Part shown: positions 9,234 to 21,572 of the stretch, in pieces
How the letters are laid out: each line of letters starts with the position of its first letter
How positions within the stretch are numbered: position 1 is the stretch's first letter
DNA from: Setophaga petechia
Taxonomy: Eukaryota; Chordata; Aves; Passeriformes; Parulidae
DNA: 64,000 bases
Assembly: GCA_024362935.1 (NCBI GenBank)
Contig: JANCRA010000003.1
Location: 4,640,001 to 4,704,000 of the forward strand
Reading direction: 5' to 3'
Made by a program: the position numbers and the translations under genes
Notes under the pieces: model-generated
What the model was told of the DNA's origin: nothing
Database searches by the model: none
What the model saw: only the letters and a program-made list of their open reading frames with translations

Positions 9234-11979
9234 GACTGTTAAAGCTTTTTATAACAACAAATTATTGCTCAGTTATGAGGTCCAAAACTACCTGCACAGG
9301 TCGTGTGAGTGAAACAGGGCCCACAGGCCAAAGGGAGATGACAGGCAAGAGTAGGTAAAAGCCCTTTTGACCACCATCTCTCAGATTTAGCTACACTGCT
9401 AGAATGGTTTGCAACACAGGCCTAGAAATCTTCTCCAGTGTTAAACAGTTTAGTGCTAGAGCACTGTGAAAATTATTAAAGGTTTCTGTTCAGACAGGAC
9501 TTTGATTAGAATTTTGCTCATATTGTTACAAACTCCCATCCTTCACATCCTTCCCTGGCTGCAGAGAGTTCAGCCAGGGCCACCTTTGCCGCATTTAATC
9601 AGCCTGGGCACATTAACTACAAATTCCTGCAATGCTTGAAACACTTAGGTCTTAAATATGTGCCCATAACTGATGATTACTAATTTTTACTTGGAAATTT
9701 ATCAACAGGATTGAATAATCGTTCATTTCCCCACTTAGGTTGGCACTGGAATTAATTACATTAATTCCCGAAGTTTTGATAGTGACTTGAGACATTCCCT
9801 TCAGTGTTGTATAGGGATGTCTCACAAAACCAAGGTATATCAAACTATGACAAGGATTTACTGTAAATGTCAATGAGGTACAACAGTATAATAACCATAA
9901 CCTCATTTTAATGAAGAAAACTGAATCCTGGTATTTTCAGCCCCAGGCCAGCAATCCAGTTTGCTGTTTTCCCTGTGCTTTCTGCACAGACTTCACTCCA
10001 GTCATGGAGCTGAGGGACTGCAATGTTAATTTCCAGACTATTCACCCTGTTACACATTGGTGGCATCTTTTTCACCACCCTCTGAACATGCGTTTCAAAC
10101 AATGATGTTTCAATGGAGATGCTAGGGGAATGCTCCCCTCCAAATGTGACAGTGTTCATGCTGGGAATGAAATCATTTGACCTCAAAAATGTGACACAGT
10201 TTCATTACGGCAGGGCAGAAGGGTGGGGATCACAGTGGTCTACACTTGCAAAGCCGTCAGTCATGTCAGGTGTCAGAGGTTCAGAAGGTCCCTCTTGAAA
10301 TGCCTGCAGGGCCTCATTTAGCAAGTGCTTAGGCCTCTCTGACAGTGATGCCTCAGGATATTTCAGGTTGGTGACTGGCTGGGGAAAGTGCAGCTACAAG
10401 ACTCCCCTGTAGCAGGGAGCAGAATTACCAAGAGCTGAACCAAACCTTGGCCAATGGCTCCTAGAGTAACTAAGCCTGAATTTTGCCAAAGTATCTGCAC
10501 ATACTGGGAAAAAAAATCAGAGTGTAGTAGGGACTGGATCTGTCTTCAACCTCTGGAACAGTTTTGCACAAAGCTAATTTTGAAGCAGAGGGATATGCAA
10601 CTGTGCACAGAGCTTCTCCAGGGGGAAATAAAAATAGTCTTATTATGCTAGTGATAAAAATGTCTGTTTCTATGTGTACACATCTTTGAAACTCTTCTAG
10701 TACAAAATTTGCTCTGCTTTTGTGTCACCACTTGTAACATTTAGCTCTGACAATCGTTGAATAGCTGACCTGTGTCTGCACAGCCTGCTTCTGTAATTAA
10801 AGAGGCTGAAATGGTGGCTATAGGGGCAGAATTTTTGAGAATATTCTAAGAATCATACTGGCTAATCCAGACATTCATTGCTCTAATCCCATAGACACTA
10901 TGGGCTATCATGCCAAGAAGACTCCCTAATTTCCATACCAGCCCTGCAGCAATAGGAAAAGCATTAAATATTCCTCTCACTGTCCTCACTCATCTCCCTC
11001 TGATGATGTTTTTAAAATACAGTCCTGCAAATATGTCGAACTCCGAGTTGTGTCAGGACAGCTGCTAATCATGTGCCAATGATGCCTTTTCTGATGGATG
11101 TTTCTGTTATTACAATTGAAGTTTTGTCTCTTGAAATTAAGAAACAGTAATTAATGTATTTAGTGCCATGGGCTGATAGAATTGTTTTGACACTGGTTCT
11201 TGAAGAAGCTGAAGTACTCTATCTTCCCTCCCAGCACTGTCTTATATGGGGATTTCAGGAAAATAATTGAGAATTTCAAGTCATCTGAGGCAATGGCTTG
11301 ATTGCATTTGAGGTGACTTTTAAGGGTGAAGAAGCATCTGGCACCTTTTAAAAAGTAATGTTGGTGAAGAAAATAGAGAAAAAAGAGAATACTAGCAAGA
11401 GATGGTAAACATACAATCACCATAAAGGCAGAAAATGTGCCATGGAAGATTTTTGCTTGTTGATATCATGAAACACTCAGCATCCCTAGGAAAAGCCGCT
11501 AGAAACAGACAAGTGGGGTAGCTCTCAAAGAGCAGGTTGGAGATAATCCTTCAGTCTCAGGTCTGTGGATTCCCTTCATGATCATGACAAACAACATAAC
11601 TCTGCCCTACTTTTTCCTTTGTAAAGGAGACTAGCATTGAGATGCTGCAGGGCTTAAATCTCTCCTGTGTGTATGCTAACACACAAATAGGTGCAGAGGT
11701 ATGTAGGCACGGTTTTTAGTTGTGGCTCAGAAGTGGATGAACCAGAACAGGCCAGGGCTAATTGATGTGCATGATGCAGACTATGACAACAAATATTTTT
11801 TCTTCTGGAGAATAAGGAACTTCCTCCTTTCTGAGTCCATTTTGTTTCTCCCTTTCCAAAAATATCAGGAGTGGAGCTACTAAACTGTAGCAGACTGTTG
11901 TCATCTTCAAGGTGCAAGACACAAAGCTGTCTTAATTTTCCCTGGAGAAATATTTAGAAAGTGGAACATTTAAGTGCCC
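9234..11979. other. non-coding stretch, no gene recognised
   Basis: AT-moderate unique DNA with no repeat or gene that I recognise. Only short open frames (up to about 92 codons) occur, with no domain. Confidence 0.5.
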
Positions 11980-12000
11980 AATTCCTTCAAAAACACTGGG
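11980..12000 (+). repeat. 21-bp dispersed duplicate of 15051-15071
   Basis: AATTCCTTCAAAAACACTGG plus a final G at this site differs at one base from the 21 bases at 15051-15071, 3 kb downstream. The match does not extend clearly into the flanks. It may be a scrap of an old interspersed repeat or coincidence. Confidence 0.3.
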
Positions 12001-15000
12001 CTATTTAGGAATAGTCTTGATGAAGGGGACCTTGACCCAGAAAATCACCTTCTTTCAGGATAATACATATTAAGCGTGCATCTAAGCACTCCTCAGAGCT
12101 GGTGCAGCCAGATCAGAAACAGCAAGAGAGAAAAGAGCAAGCAGTTTTGAGCACGCAGGAGAATCAAAGAAATAATCAGCGTGGCCCTGTGGTGGAGATA
12201 GCACTGGAGATGGGGGTTGGCAAAATGATAACCGTGAAAGCACCAGGCTCTGGGTCTTGTGAGCCTGAGAGGAGGTGACAGAGCTGTACAGAGATACAGC
12301 TGGGGTGTTACATACATGGCACATGGAGGATCTGTCATTTCAAGAGAAGCTGTCAGGTTGAAAGCTTCGGATGGGGATTGGTTTTTTTTTAGTTCAGAGG
12401 CTGTGGATATAATTACGACAATTTGCATAAAAGTCAAACCCCTTGTACAGTTTAATGGGACCTGGCAGGAGGGTTTGGGAGCACTCAATGTGCTGGAGAG
12501 GCAGAGAAGAGTTGGAGCAGGAGCTGCTGCTTGTGGGACACAAACTGGAGCTGCCCAGAGCAGGGGAGCTGGGCTAGAGGCAGCAGAGCCACAGCCTAAG
12601 CCTCTGAAGCAACACCTGGGCTTTCTAATTGAATATTTCTAATTCACAGTATATCTGAGGCCCCACCTTCAGAGCCAAGACCCACTAAAGGCAAGCAGCT
12701 CTGGAAATCTTGCCAGCTTCCTTAAGACATGGAAGAGCCCTTCTGCAAACTCCCCTTCAACTGGGATTTTAGGAGCCTGTGGGGCTGCGTGCAGAGCACA
12801 TCCTGTCAGGACTCAATGTGAGCATTGCCACCTGCCAAAAGTGGGTCTCATTCCTCTGTGGGTTTCCTTTTGCTGCCCCAAGTTTTGATACCCAGGAGGG
12901 ATGAGTAGAGAGGGTCTCAGCAGGCTCCCTCTCTGGCACATTGCTGCACTGTGCTCAGAACTTCTCAGCTCCATTATCAAGAGAAGGTGGTGACTGAGTT
13001 TAAACCTCCTTGTCACCCATGGAGAAAGAGCCAGGCTTGACATGTTAAGGGAGTTCATGCCCTTGTAAGATTCCTCTTCTTGCTTGGTAGGAGGTAAACC
13101 AAATATATCTAATAATCTATTGAGGGGTGGAAGATTGTTTGGGGTTTTGCTTGTCTAGGCTGCAAGTTTTCTGGTACCTGTGAAAAAAGAAGTCAGAAAA
13201 ATGGGACTTGGGTCAAATATGGGGTGAAGGATTAAAACACAAACTTATACTATCCTAAGCATTCAGAGCCAGAAGAGGACTAAACCATGCAAGTGGATGC
13301 TGTGGTTTTAGTATGACCATAATTAAAGCAGTGGGCAGTTGTGCAAACTGGAAATTCATTTGAACCATTGCTACATAAGCACCTTGACATGAAATTAGTA
13401 CTTAATTCAGAGCCCCCAAGAGAAAATTCTGGCTTGTACTCTGCCTACATACATTCAAATTAATGCATAATGCAGCAAGTTTCTTCCTCTCTCTGCCTGT
13501 CCCTTTCTCTTTCTCACACACACAGACGCATGCACGCAGCTGAACTCCCACACAAGTTCTGTGGGGAAATTACAGCCTGCTCATGTCACTCCCTTCTTTG
13601 TCACTGAAATAGTGCCATAGGTCTGGAAAGTGCTGTCTCTGTGCAGTACCAAAGTTTTTCTAGCTCTGGAACATCTTACTTTGATAATACATAAATTAGA
13701 GTTTTCTGTGTAAATCAACTAATTGATTTTTTTCCTCAAAGGCTGGGTTGCACCAACTCTAGCCATAAAGTAGCTTTCATGTTTGCAAATTTTTGGGAGC
13801 TAGGCATGAACAACCAAACTTTTCTGTTGTCAGGTCACATTAACTCTGGGGTTTCTCACAGGCAAATTGTGTCTTGAACACTCTGCATGATTCACCAAAA
13901 AAAAACAAAACAGGCCCTTCTCCATGTAAAGCATCAGCTTCCATTAAGCAGAAGAAATAAACCACTGCATGCAAAAGATGTGAGCACGTGGCTTGTGAAT
14001 AATCAGAACAAGTTTAGAAAAATCACCTCAGAGCATGGCAGGCAGCAGTAACACCCTCGGTATCTGATCCTCTGAGAGCAGAGCAAGTGGCATCCTCTCG
14101 GTGCTGAAAAGAGAGCACAGCTCCTGGCTCTCATCAGTGGCAGTGGGAGGGAGGTTTGGTGCTCTGAAGCTGCAGGGAATCTCAGTGGTGGAGTGAGCAA
14201 GGGGCAAGAATGAGCATTTGTCTCACTGCTCAGCAGGAGCCAGGGCAAGCGGCTGCAAAGGGGCAATAGTGGAAACATGGAAGGTGGGAGACAGAGGTGG
14301 GCTTGAAGAAAATTCTATCATTGTAAACCAGGAATGACTAACTTTAGGGAGACAGAGGGCTATGGCTATTTACCCATCAGCATAGATCAATGGCTTAAAA
14401 CAATCAATATTTCATGAGGAGCCTTGTCTAAATACTCCTGCTCCACTCCCTTTCTCTTTGCATTGTGGCAGAGATGAGCAAAGTTACGGCCCAGGGCATC
14501 CTTCCACACTAATAAAACACTTTCCCTTGGAACTATAGGAAGGTTGCTAATTGCCTGGAATCTCAGCCATAAGACTGCAAAAAATCACCCTGTTCTAGTA
14601 CCAGTGGAGGTCCAGTACTTGCTGCCATCATATTGCAAAACAGAAGACTTTGCCTACACCAAGCATCATCTACTGTCCTGCTAGATGTGTGCAGCATGGG
14701 AAAAAATCACCTACCACAGGTGATGGGGAAATAGTTGTGGGTCAGGCCCAGATTAGATGGTTGTGCCCTTAGAGAGGATAAAGAGAAACCCTAAAGAAAC
14801 ATTCTGTGGAGTGTTTTTACCCTTCACAAGTCATATACCCCAAATGGTTTCCTAATGTTGGAGTTGTGGCTTCTCCCATCAAACAGATTCTGAATGTTAA
14901 TGACTGCTTATTTCAGGCCCCAAGCAGGTATTTCTATCCTCAGCTCTGTGCCTATTGAACATCTGGCTGGGTCTCTTGTGGTTTCTCAGCCAAGCTTGAG

Positions 15001-15024
15001 AAATTGAAGGGGTACACCAATATT
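12001..15024. other. non-coding stretch, no gene recognised
   Basis: About 3 kb of unique-looking DNA. Overlapping open frames on both strands at 12082-12642 (up to 131 codons) have no domain. A short CA-rich run lies at about 13516-13524. The AT-rich part near 13380-13470 contains homeodomain-type words (TTAATG, TTAATTC) but nothing decisive. Confidence 0.5.
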
Positions 15025-15071
15025 CCCAGTGTTGTAAATCTCAGATCCTTAATTCCTTCAACAACACTGGG
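15025..15071. repeat. inverted repeat, 11-bp perfect arms
   Basis: CCCAGTGTTGT (15025-15035) and its exact reverse complement ACAACACTGGG (15061-15071) are separated by 25 bases. The stem can extend outward by a T-G wobble and a T-A pair. The right arm is part of the 21-bp segment duplicated at 11980-12000. There is no U-run or gene next to it that would make it a functional terminator. It could be a relic of a small inverted-repeat transposon, a weak RNA hairpin, or chance. Confidence 0.45.
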
Positions 15072-17696
15072 GAAACTCATTATGCACACGATTTTGGACA
15101 TGGAAAATACCTGATTTCACCATTTTTCTTGACATGGAAACTCAGAATAGTTCTTCTAAGTTTTCCTCCAGGACATTGGGGAAGGCATCACCAGAACTTC
15201 ACCTGAGAGCAAGACTCTAACAGCAAAGAGATCTCAGCAACACTGTCAGGTCCCTCTGGAAGGTCTTTCCTTGGCCTTGTAGATCAGCAAATGACAGCAT
15301 TCAAACATTTGTGTGCAGACGAAAAATGAAAATCAGTTCAACTGATTTTGTTCAACTCACTGCAGCCAAATTAAGTAGAAAATGAAATATTTTAAGAAGC
15401 ATCCTATGGTAAGTGAATTTGAATTAGCTGCAAACATGGATGATTTTCTTCCAATCACCAGACCACATAGAATTGCTGCTTGGATTTAACTCCCCCTTCA
15501 TCTCACATATGTCTTTCCTTTATTTCCTGGCATAGATAGATGTGTGATTAAACTATCACTTTTGATATCCCAAAAAGCTGAGGAAAGGAGATTACACTAT
15601 AAATCATACAAATCTTCCTTCCCACCTGTTTGTGAATTTTAGACAGCTTTAATTTTTTTCTGTTGTAATTACAGCAAAATGTAATAGAGATAAAACACAA
15701 AGTGTTGTAAGTATTTTTTAGAGTGTTGGATTCATGAGATCAGTTTATAGAGATAATTTTGTCAACAGATGCAAAGTCATTTAGGGGTTTTTACTTGTTC
15801 TGAAAGCTGTTAGATTAAAATATTGCTTAAACTTGTTACTTCTTTGTGCTAACACAAGTGAAAAGATGGCATCCCACTGAGCTGGTCACTGTCTTATTTT
15901 GCATTTTTGGGGCAAGACACCCCCAAATTCAGCCTCCATTCATATGCCTGTTGCAGCTGCCCCCACAATATATCCTGCATATCCAGGTCCAAGACCACCA
16001 GCAGCAGTGGAAGCCCCTGGGTGTCGATGGAGGCTCAGATCCTCTGGGCTCATGGGGAGTTCACAAAGGATGAGCCTGAACATCTGTGCTCATTGGCTCA
16101 GTCCAAAAGGAAAGACTTAGAAATAGTAGGATTTGAATCGAGTTCTGGACTGGCTTAGGGTGGATCAGCAAATGGACACAGAGCAAACACAAACCCAGTG
16201 ATTGGGACCTGACATGTACATGAGTCACTTCACCCACTGCTGAATTAGAGGCACAATGAGGACCTCCAACAGCTCTGCTGTGTCTGATTAAATTTTACCT
16301 GCTGAAATACCACAGCCTTCTTCACCTGCAGGACTAGAACAGAGTGTCAGTCAAGTGTGTTGGATCCCAGGTTTCTCACAGTTTGCAGGTGGGTCTGTAG
16401 ATGGGGCCCAGGTGGGAGCAAGCTCAGGTGAAGTCAGGGCATCCTCACCAGCGAGGAGCAGTTTTCATTCAGCCAGTCTGAACATAATTGTGGACTAGAC
16501 ACTCAATGTTCCATGTACACTTTTAATTGTGGCACCATGAATGAAGAGAAGAAATAACAGCATCAGGTTGCTGATGGGGAAATATTTCCATGAGGAGAAA
16601 GTATTTAGTACAATGTGGCCAACCAGTAAGTGCTGCTCCCAGCTTTTTCCTCCACTCCCCAAAGCTTGTTGGAACTCTCTGTCTATCTGTATGCCCTCCA
16701 TATCCACACACTGCTGATCTAACCTTTTCTGTAAAACTAGGAAAACAGGTTGTTTCTGAGGAGAAGAATTGTTCTTACCTGATGACCCGGCACAAGGAGA
16801 TCTGATGAACATGGTACAGGGAGAGATGGACATGGACATACACACAAGGCACGACCTTAGCACTGAGAGGGTAAATGGCATTTCAGGAGGTCACAGAATG
16901 GTATGAGAGCACATTCCCAATGAACACTTCAAGCTGGATGAATAATTCAGAATAACATTTATGCTACTCACTTTGCTTGCTTTAACTGTGAGTAAATGTC
17001 AGATGTTTTCTGAGATGCACTAACCTCAAAACCATTTATACAGTCACTTCTCTTTCAAGCTCTTTTAACCCCAAAACCAAAGGACTACACATAGTTATAT
17101 GAAAGATCTGCTGGCTCAGAACCCTTAGTCCCAAAATAATGATGCAGTCCATTGGTCACTAGTGCTCTGTTTGCAATAGTTATTTGAGATTTGTTCAATT
17201 AGGTTCATGGGATAAATCTCAGGAGGCTGTGAGTTGGTAGCTTGGTTCAGAGCCATTAAAAAGTTGTAATGACTGTAATGCAATTGCAGACATCAGCATC
17301 CTTCCTCTTACATTGTTACTTTTCACTTGCCCTTGGCCAGACCAAGTGCTCCCTGGGCAACCCCAGGTCTTGGTGGAGGTGCAGAACAAGCACTGGAGAA
17401 ATGTCTAAAGGTCTTTCAACAGAGGAGTGAACACACACCCACTGAGAGCTGAAAACCACACAGGATGAAGATATGGGGATCTATTTCTAGTATTTGAGTG
17501 TTAGCACCAGGACAGGGCTGCCTAGAGTGGGATTCCATGGGATAGAGAATGTATCTACAACAGTTTGCCCTGTGGAGCCATGTGGATTTGCAGTGAGTAC
17601 CAAGTGAGAGCTGCACTGGAGTATCTCTCTAATTATACAACAGTTACACTTTCTGGTACTTGCAGTTATCATTAAATCTATAATCAGCCTATTCCC
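15072..17696. other. non-coding stretch, no gene recognised
   Basis: Unique-looking DNA. Three overlapping plus-strand frames at 15846-16158 and a 128-codon minus-strand frame at 16495-16881 lack domains and splice context. Confidence 0.5.
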
Positions 17697-17980
17697 CACA
17701 TGTTTGAGAATCTCTCCCATGCTAATACAATATAATTAAAACAGGCCCTGTTTCAACAGTATCTGCATTAAAAAGGAACACCAAAGAGATCATAATAGGT
17801 GGAGAGAGGTTAATAATAGGTCATGTGGTTAATCTTCCAGTTACAAGGGCAAACACTAATTACAGGACTGGGAAGGGAAAGGGCAGCCTGATTGCAATGT
17901 GATTATGGTGACCTTGTTAAGGAGTGATCCAAGTCATGATGGGGCCTCAATAAATAAAGATAATAATCCCTCAGCACCTC
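17697..17980. promoter_or_regulatory. candidate conserved non-coding element (enhancer-like), unproven
   Basis: An AT-rich block with dense homeodomain-type and GATA-type words: ATACAATATAATTAAAACAG near 17726, GAGATCATAATAGG, CACTAATTACAGG near 17854, GTGATTATGGTGACC and AAAGATAATAATCCC near 17957. Such composition is common in vertebrate developmental enhancers, but it is also common in plain AT-rich DNA. There is no coding signal. Support is motif density only. Confidence 0.15.
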
Positions 17981-18994
17981 CCAGTGAACGTCAGACAAAT
18001 ACTGAGAGCAGCATTAGCCCTCTCTGCAGGCCGGGTGGGAGGTTGGATGCTGAGCCGTGTTATTCTGCGGCTCCATCCTCAGCACAGCAGGATTGCTGGC
18101 TTCTCCTTCTGCTCACTGAGAAAAATAAAAGCACTGGCCACTGATAACAAATATATCAAGTTGATTTCTAAAGGGCTCTGCAGTACAGCACGTTGCAAAT
18201 TACAGCAAATTTCAACACACTTGAGCTTGGGAGATATGGCAGAGCTATGCAATTCACCACACTGTCAGTGGCGTGGTGGGAATTCCCAGAGAGATGCAAA
18301 AATAGTGGTTACCATCTTAGAAAAATGGTAAAATTTCAAGCTTTTTCAGCTCTTTTTTTAACCAGAAACATAAGCTCCCCTGCTCAGGAAAACTTGTCCT
18401 ACAGATTATAACAGTTTCATTATCTCAGCAGAGAACTCGCTGTCTGCTCTGCAAACTGGTCCATGGAGAAATTAGCAGGCTCCCAAATTTAATTAGGGCA
18501 GGACTCAGACAGGGAACACAGTGAGGTTAACACAGATGTCTGTATGTCCCATCATTCTCACATCCTGTAATAAACAGGCATTTGGGGACCAGTATCAGCC
18601 AGGGCTGGAACCAAACAGTCCTGCATTATAGACATGAGGCTGGTGCCTGCTGAACGCTCATAAAACCACTGGGTCATTGGTACAGAAAGTCTTCTGTTAC
18701 CCCTGATGGTGGTGGATGTTAATTGAGGATGGAGTTAATATGACAATCAGTGTCTCCAGACACATCAGGGCTATGTAGGGCTCTGTGGTCTGGCAGCTTC
18801 TGGGCTGGGTGTGTGCAGGGCATGAGCAGTGAGTGGAGCTGTTCAAACTCTATTTCTGGTTTTAGAAAATGTGCAAAAATGCTGTCTACTTTGGATTTCA
18901 TCTTTTCAACTATACTTTCTTTTATATAAATCTATACTTTGTTGATGACAAATGTCATGGTAACTGCCACATGCATGAAGAAACAATTTACAGG
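17981..18994. other. non-coding stretch, no gene recognised
   Basis: Unique DNA. A 115-codon plus-strand frame (17984-18331) has no domain. Around 18140-18220 the sequence is AT-rich and enhancer-like in texture but without a clear feature. Confidence 0.45.
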
Positions 18995-19022
18995 CACAAC
19001 TAAACCTCTGTGTTTAGTTGTG
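18995..19022. repeat. perfect hairpin, 11-bp stem and 6-nt loop
   Basis: CACAACTAAAC (18995-19005) is followed by a six-base loop CTCTGT and then the exact reverse complement GTTTAGTTGTG (19012-19022). The decamer TAAACCTCTG, which spans the left arm and loop, recurs at 19032-19041. It could fold as a cruciform or RNA hairpin. The stem is far shorter than a microRNA precursor and no tail is seen. Confidence 0.6.
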
Positions 19023-19041
19023 GCTATAAAGTAAACCTCTG

Positions 19042-20110
19042 GCTTAGCTACACAAAGCCGTGTTCTTGGGTGTCCAGAAAGTACCAGGGTATTTCTTCAG
19101 CTGCCTGCAATGCTGGTGTGAGAGCTTGCTGTGCTGAAGGGTTTGGATGACCACAGGCCACCAATTAAGGCTTCCAAAAACAGAAAGAGCACTGAAGCCC
19201 TGAAGTTGCAAAGGAAATCTGTGCCAGCTGTTCCTGTGTAGGTGTGTGTATATGTGCAGAAATGCAGAAAGCAATTAAACCTTGACATTTTTCTCTGGGA
19301 TTCCACTCATGAGGATTTCCTATTAAATATTAAAATTAACCCCAATTAATTTGTTCCATTCTATCCCTCCAAGTTGTCTTGCAAGTGCTGCTGGAAAGCA
19401 ATTTCACAATGATCCCAAGGAAAACACATTTCCAGGGCGATTCCACTGACTCTCATTCTGCCTTCTGCAGTGCCAATTACCTACCTTTGAAACACCCACC
19501 TGGGTGTTAGAGAAAGCCAAAACAAATGTATAAGGATAGTAATTTTCTATTCATGCTCTTTCTTTCTACTGCTACTTTTGTCAGGTTGGAATATCCCAGA
19601 AGCAGAAATGAGTTTGCAGGAGAAAGGATCAGGAACCTGGTGATTTTCTAAGCTGGAATTTTCAGTTTCCCCATGCTGAAAGGTGAGTTGCTTTGGGAAG
19701 AAAAGTGACTCCTGCAAGCATCTGGGGTGGGCACGAGGGAGAGAAGGGCCCATGAGCTGGGAAGCTGCAGGGCCCTGCTGTCACCTTGGGTGAATTTTGC
19801 TTCTTGTTCAATGACACAGATGGACATTTTACAAATTTTAAGAAAGCTAATTCTGCAAAGATGGCTAAATTCAACCACAGTGCCATAAGGAAGGCTCAAA
19901 TACACTATTCTGGACCATGAAAGCTTTGAATTATCTCTGATTTGAGGATTGAACATGATTGTATATAATAAAACAATTTATTTCTTGCAATAAAGCAAGG
20001 ATTTTGTCAGGGTTGCTAAGGGATACTATTCCTTGTCTTTTTTATTTGAAGACTGAGTTGTAAATAGTTCTCCCTAGAAGCAACTTAATCTGTGATTTTT
20101 CTTTGCAGAG
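19042..20110. other. non-coding stretch, no gene recognised
   Basis: Unique-looking DNA with several minus-strand open frames of 68-102 codons (19547-19956) that overlap each other in different frames and show no domain. Confidence 0.45.
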
Positions 20111-20111
20111 G

Positions 20112-20246
20112 ATGATGTTCTTAGCTCAGCTCCTGCTACTGCTCAGTCCTTCTGTTGCTACCCGAAGTTTAAGCATGACAAAAGGAAAGATAAAGGCTAT
20201 GAATTTTCCATTAGAGCAAAATGCTGCAAAAAGCCTCCCCATTTAA
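20112..20246 (+). CDS. candidate exon: 44-codon frame with signal-peptide-like N-terminus
   Basis: Immediately after a good splice acceptor (CTTAAT branch-like word, then GTGATTTTTCTTTGCAG ending at 20108) comes AGG-ATG-ATG and a 44-codon frame. It starts M-M-F-L-A-Q-L-L-L-L-L-S-P-S-V-A, a textbook-looking hydrophobic signal with small residues at the cleavage site. A basic stretch follows (T-R-S-L-S-M-T-K-G-K-I-K-A-M) up to a TAA at 20244-20246. Acceptor plus start codon plus signal resembles exon 2 of a small secreted peptide gene. I do not recognise the peptide, no clear donor (GTRAGT) is seen inside, and the frame is short enough to arise by chance. Confidence 0.2.
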   Translation: MMFLAQLLLLLSPSVATRSLSMTKGKIKAMNFPLEQNAAKSLPI

Positions 20247-21273
20247 AGCATGTTTTGAGAAAAAGAAGAGTATTTATTCCGTGTAGAAGGGATTCAGTTG
20301 ATCACAATGGACTCTGAGCATGCCTGCTATTTTTAGCTTTATCATCCCTAATGAAAGCCTCAGATAGTACCACTGGGCTTACCCAAGGATCTGGTGTATT
20401 AAAGCAATCATAAGCCTCATCAGGGCTGTGAAAGCAATGATGAGTCTAGAGAAGCAAGCTGTGATGTGCTACCCAAACAACCACAAAAGGAGAAAGATTA
20501 TTTAGAACAGCTCTTTGGCAAGTGGAAATATTTATTCTCTGCACTCTAGAGAGTAAATATTGTGATACATTCAGTCCTCTAGCTGCTCACCCAAAGGATT
20601 TAGAAGTCTGACCTTGGACCTCTTGTAAGTGGATGTTGTGCCAGGATAACTCTGGAGAATTGAGGAACACTGTAAAGCATTTGAATACCTGCTAATATTT
20701 TTGTCTGATGCCTGAAGCACATGAGCTCACAATAGCTGCAATCCCAAAATATCTGACTCCCTACAAGGTCTGTGGGCTGGTAATGAAGTGCCCTTATTAT
20801 CCACTTCTCCTGGACATGGAAAGGTCTGCATGGACTGGGGAGGACTTTGGGAGGTGAGATTGAGAGTGAACCAGAGGGAAACATACAGGAGATGTGGATA
20901 AGGTCTGGAAGGGGAAGTGTACAAGTTTTTGTAAATTGTAACCAACATAAAAAGAATAAAAGATCTGATTTACCCATCTGAGCTGTGCCTCTGATATGGC
21001 CTGAGGGAGTGTGGGATTGCTTTCATTCAGCAGGTGCCCTACAAGCAGTTTTGAACCTGCAGGCCCTTGAGGAAAGGAGAAACATGGATGACACAGATGA
21101 GCTGATGGGCTGGGTCTGGGTGATAGTGCCACGTCATTACTGAGCTTAAAACTGCCAAGAATTTGGTCTCTTTTCTGTGTGTCATGTAGAAACTCAATCC
21201 CACTGAGGTCTGCAATACATGTGGGAAGCACAAGTGGAATTTCTGTCAGGTGGGACCCTTGCTGTGCTGATGT
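20247..21273. other. non-coding stretch, no gene recognised
   Basis: Unique DNA. Long overlapping minus-strand open frames (125, 73 and 176 codons between 20600 and 21327) lie in different frames, are proline/serine/leucine rich and carry no domain. They look like chance openings in pyrimidine-rich DNA. Confidence 0.45.
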
Positions 21274-21299
21274 GGGGAGCAAAGGGAGAGGGAGAGGGG
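21274..21299 (+). other. G-quadruplex-forming motif
   Basis: Four runs of three or more G (21274-21277, 21284-21286, 21290-21292, 21296-21299) are separated by loops of 6, 3 and 3 bases. This meets the usual G3+N1-7 rule on the plus strand. No promoter or transcript end is recognised next to it. Confidence 0.6.
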
Positions 21300-21372
21300 A
21301 AGTTTCTCTTTTCTTCAGTCCACACAAATGTGGCTTTACTCAATATTTGCATGAAGTGCTTTTCATGGACAA

Positions 21373-21572
21373 GGTAAAACTTTACTTTGAGAGTGCTAGA
21401 GTAGCAGAACAGGCTCCCCAGAGAGCTTCTGGAGTCTCCTTCCCTGGAGATATTCCAACCTGCCTGGACATGATCCTGGGCAACCTACCTAGGGGATTGT
21501 GGTGGAGCAGGGAGATTGGACTAGATGGCCTCCAGAGGTGCCTTCCATCCCCAACCATTCTGTGATGATATG
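21373..21572 (+). repeat. CR1 LINE 3' fragment
   Basis: A typical 200-bp CR1 3' end: AAAACTTTACTTTGAGAGTG, CAGAACAGGCTCCCCAGAGA, GGAGTCTCCTTCCCTGGAGA, CCTGCCTGGACATGATCCTG, GATTGGACTAGATGGCCTCC, AGAGGTGCCTTCCATCCCC and CCATTCTGTGATGATATGA. The last block is the degenerate tail. Orientation is plus and no coding part is retained. Confidence 0.9.

Noticed and set aside
16120..16150. AGGATTTGAATCGAGTTCTG as a tRNA T-arm or MIR piece
   Set aside because: No matching tRNA arms upstream and no further SINE blocks in order.
20797..21327. 176-codon open frame, minus strand
   Set aside because: Two other minus-strand frames are open over the same pyrimidine-rich stretch; no domain.
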